This document shows, piece after piece, positions 63,859-64,000 of a stretch of 64,000 nucleotides of DNA. The notes below the pieces were generated by a model. It did no database searches. It worked only from the letters and a program-made list of their open reading frames with translations, and was not told the DNA's origin. Position 1 is the first letter of the stretch. Every line of letters begins with the position of its first letter. The position numbers were made by a program, and so were the translations under genes. Source of the stretch: Marchantia polymorpha subsp. ruderalis (taxonomy: Eukaryota; Streptophyta; Marchantiopsida; Marchantiales; Marchantiaceae); NCBI GenBank assembly GCA_037833965.1, contig AP031358.1, forward strand, positions 7,076,001 through 7,140,000. The letters are read 5' to 3'.

Positions 63859-64000
63859 TAGAACGTTGAGTATTTTTTGTTTCCAGAAAATTTTCACCTC
63901 ACGAATTCTCAACTCACAAGTTCTCAATTCTCTAAGGATCTGCAAACTCAACAGTGTCAGCTGAGTAGTACTTGGCGAAAGATTGCCAATTCATCAGGGT

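Overview
The window looks like nuclear DNA of a land plant, most likely a bryophyte (liverwort or moss). Four things suggest this: plant-type AMT1 ammonium transporters, genes with GT-AG introns separated by many kilobases of non-coding DNA, decayed retroelement traces, and an intron-containing gene for MurB, a peptidoglycan enzyme kept by plants with a plastid wall. I cannot name the species from sequence alone.

Layout. Positions 1-3,950 are very AT-rich with no recognisable gene, and the composition changes sharply near 3,950. From 7.9 to 41.3 kb lies a dispersed cluster of four intronless AMT1-type genes in alternating orientation: AMT-a (minus, 7,920-9,464), AMT-b (plus, 26,317-27,897), AMT-c (minus, 31,229-32,788) and AMT-d (plus, 39,727-41,250). 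A single-exon F-box gene (36,091-37,812) sits between AMT-c and AMT-d. The gaps hold retroelement debris, short tandem duplications and several long hairpins. The best hairpin is a 130-nt foldback at 29,981-30,110.

From 41 to 48 kb I see no gene, only a direct repeat whose first copy is preceded by a near-perfect hairpin. Then come a small secreted ten-cysteine protein (minus, 48,319-48,930), a fasciclin-domain secreted protein with a phase-0 intron (plus, 54,628-55,983 or further), and a four-exon MurB gene (minus, 58,363-60,365) that I could splice into a complete 361-residue protein. A 20-bp palindrome around a G-box lies about 470 bp upstream of MurB, and a TATA-led 35-codon ORF points away from it. 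The window ends in a 241-bp tandem repeat of about three copies (63,151-63,858).

How the genes work together. The AMT genes are paralogues for ammonium import at the plasma membrane. Parts of the core promoter are still recognisable between copies: a TATAAG at the same distance from the ATG in AMT-c and AMT-d, and a shared ten-base block in AMT-a and AMT-c. Their C-terminal tails differ, which fits divergence of regulation rather than of the pore. MurB would act in the plastid. The remaining genes have no evident link to either pathway. No CRISPR array, rRNA gene or convincing tRNA was seen.
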